A DNA stretch of 6,149 nt from JAVXAN01 sp036660495 (GTDB lineage: Bacteria; Bacillota_I; Bacilli_A; RF39; UBA660). A program made the position numbers and the translations under genes. The notes under the pieces were generated by a model that did no database searches, was not told the origin of the DNA, and saw only the letters and a program-made list of their open reading frames with translations. This document shows positions 5,136 through 6,149 of the stretch, one piece after another; within the stretch, counting starts at the first letter, position 1; the number at the start of each line of letters is the position of its first letter. The stretch lies in the NCBI GenBank assembly GCA_036660495.1, contig JAVXAN010000040.1, forward strand, positions 1 through 6,149, read 5' to 3'.

Positions 5136-6038
5136 TTATTTATTAACGATACATTCATACCCCGACTTTTCAAGATTTTTTTTCATACTATCAAGAGTAG
5201 TCTTAGAAGTTATGTCTATATAACTAAGCGGTTTGACCTTATTATTGTTTTTATCAACAGCATTAAAATTAATTAATTCAAAATCGTAATAACTGTTAAC
5301 CTTAAGCGTATCGTTACTTGATTCTAAGTTATGAGTAAAACCGGACATTCCATTTGAATTAATAATAACTTTTGTTTTTTCGGATTTTATTATTTCAACT
5401 TGTTTTCTAAATTCATCAGTTTTAGCATGATAAATATAAAGCCCTGATGCGTAAGTTATTTTATCTTTAACGTAATTAAATTCATATTCATCAGTAACTT
5501 TATAACCACCATCTTCTACCTTTAAAGAACAAACCATGGTTTTATCATTACTAACGTTAAGATTTATAACGTTATATATTATAAAAACAACTGTTATTAT
5601 TATTAAAAAAACATAAATAAATATATTAATAATATTTTTACTTTTATGGCTTTCATTACCTTTTTTTTCTACTTCTGGTACTTGTATATCAACCACGTTT
5701 TCAAACACTGGTTCCATAATAACTGGCTTAACATCAATTATAGTATCTTGAACTATATTTAACTGAGGTTTTGTTTCTTCTTGATTTTCCACTTGAAACT
5801 CCTCTAGTTTTTCAATTTCGTGGATTTCTTCAAAACCTTTATATTGTTCAACTTTCATATTATCTTGAGCATCTAAATACTGATTATCTTTTTGACTACT
5901 ATTTAGTGTTAATGGTTGATAAACATCTATTCCTTCTGTAGTTTTTTGTAAATCACTTTCGAAAAAATTGCTTTCAAAAATATCATCTATAGCTTTCTCA
6001 ACGTTTTTTTCACTGAAAGAATCATTTTCTTTATCCAT
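5136..6038 (-). CDS. single-pass membrane protein of unknown function, paralog B
   Basis: 300 residues, family not recognised. A long acidic N-terminal region (1 to about 125, rich in Glu, Asp, Gln and Asn, low complexity in the middle) is followed by a Lys/His-rich stretch. One strong membrane helix comes next (about 136-158, IFIYVFLIIITVVFIIY), then a C-terminal domain starting at Cys170 (MVCSLKV) and ending GYEC (Cys296) four residues from the stop. The Cys residues are 126 apart, against 124 in the protein at 1224-1973. INFNAVD and the terminal GYxC also match, so a common origin is likely although overall identity is low. N-in/C-out topology is inferred from the basic residues before the helix and the lack of a cleavable signal. 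No lipobox is seen. The start is ATG 6038 behind AGGAGGTG. An in-frame GTG at 6047 lies within the Shine-Dalgarno site itself and is rejected. lysS follows, but from its own promoter. Confidence 0.85.
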   Translation of the reverse strand: MDKENDSFSEKNVEKAIDDIFESNFFESDLQKTTEGIDVYQPLTLNSSQKDNQYLDAQDNMKVEQYKGFEEIHEIEKLEEFQVENQEETKPQLNIVQDTIIDVKPVIMEPVFENVVDIQVPEVEKKGNESHKSKNIINIFIYVFLIIITVVFIIYNVINLNVSNDKTMVCSLKVEDGGYKVTDEYEFNYVKDKITYASGLYIYHAKTDEFRKQVEIIKSEKTKVIINSNGMSGFTHNLESSNDTLKVNSYYDFELINFNAVDKNNNKVKPLSYIDITSKTTLDSMKKNLEKSGYECIVNK

Positions 6039-6046
6039 AAATAACA

Positions 6047-6052
6047 CCTCCT
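6047..6052 (-). promoter_or_regulatory. ribosome binding site that fixes the start of membrane protein B
   Basis: AGGAGG, extending to AGGAGGTG, lies eight bases before ATG 6038 and is a near-perfect anti-16S match. The GTG at 6047-6045 that would lengthen the frame by three codons is part of this site and so cannot be the start. Confidence 0.8.
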
Positions 6053-6062
6053 ATTATAGTAA

Positions 6063-6091
6063 ATTATATCATAAAACATTAATTCAAACAA
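6063..6091 (-). promoter_or_regulatory. promoter of membrane protein B gene
   Basis: Minus strand TTGTTT (6091-6086, 3 of 6 to the -35 consensus) is followed after 17 bases by TATAAT (6068-6063), with TG giving TGATATAAT, the same nine bases as in the pssA promoter. The start would fall near 6056, so the leader is about 18 bases. It lies directly after a terminator-like hairpin. Confidence 0.7.
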
Positions 6092-6092
6092 T

Positions 6093-6128
6093 AAAAAAGA
6101 AAAGCTATTTTTTAACATCACTTTTCTT
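6093..6128 (-). terminator. intrinsic terminator of the upstream gene
   Basis: Arms AAGAAAAG (6097-6104 on the plus strand) and CTTTTCTT (6121-6128) form an 8-bp stem. On the minus strand it ends in a run of six T (6098-6093). The loop is large (16 bases, 6105-6120) and the stem has two G-C pairs, so strength is moderate. The upstream gene's TAG stop (6107-6105) is the part of the loop next to the stem. Confidence 0.55.
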
Positions 6129-6149
6129 AATAATATACAATTCGTTTTT
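6105..6149 (-). CDS. C-terminal tail of an upstream gene (14 codons)
   Basis: Entering at the right edge, one minus-strand frame runs 14 codons (KNELYIIKKSDVKK) to TAG at 6107-6105. Its stop falls inside a terminator-like hairpin followed by a new promoter, which is what the end of a gene would look like, and it copies the arrangement at the end of lysS. The fragment is too short to identify, and coding is inferred from context only. Confidence 0.4.
   Translation of the reverse strand, partial: KNELYIIKKSDVKK

Noticed and set aside
5078..5173. N-terminal extension of lysS to a TTG at 5173
   Set aside because: It would overlap the preceding gene by 38 bases, run through the lysS promoter, and lacks a Shine-Dalgarno site; ATG 5077 has GGAGG and gives the normal LysRS N-terminus.
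6039..6047. GTG start at 6047 for membrane protein B
   Set aside because: The GTG is part of the AGGAGGTG ribosome binding site that serves ATG 6038.

Overview
This is a strongly AT-rich, compact bacterial segment. The high A+T, purine-rich Shine-Dalgarno sites, extended -10 promoters and protein flavour suggest a low-GC Firmicute or Mollicutes-like lineage (for example an uncultured gut Bacilli/RF39-type organism); that placement is inference. All six Trp codons in the complete genes are TGG, and none of the eight stop codons seen is TGA. Standard code 11 therefore fits and the Mycoplasma code is unlikely.

Layout: six complete genes, all on the minus strand, are flanked by two fragments. 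Positions 2-175 (plus) hold the C-terminus of a hydrophobic membrane protein that converges on trpS. Reading along the minus strand from the right edge: a 14-codon gene tail ends at 6105 in a terminator; a promoter at 6063-6091 drives a single-pass membrane protein of unknown function (6038-5136); a second promoter (5102-5129) drives lysS (5077-3581), which ends in a strong intrinsic terminator. A third promoter (about 3533-3541) then drives an apparent operon: pssA (3491-2865), psd (2865-2029, overlapping pssA by one base), a second single-pass membrane protein of unknown function (1973-1224), and trpS (1204-203).

Function: PssA makes phosphatidylserine from CDP-diacylglycerol and serine, and Psd decarboxylates it to phosphatidylethanolamine, so the pair is the complete two-step PE branch. 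TrpRS and LysRS charge tRNAs for translation. The two unknown membrane proteins look like diverged paralogs. Each has an acidic cytoplasmic N-terminus, one membrane helix, and an outer domain bounded by two Cys 124 and 126 residues apart, ending in a GYxC motif. Each lies immediately upstream of an aminoacyl-tRNA synthetase gene.

There is no gene-free stretch longer than about 90 bases, and I see no tRNA, rRNA, CRISPR, insertion sequence or T-box leader. The region is mostly housekeeping. The least explained element is the paralogous membrane protein pair; a secondary point is that several coding ends are embedded in terminator hairpins.
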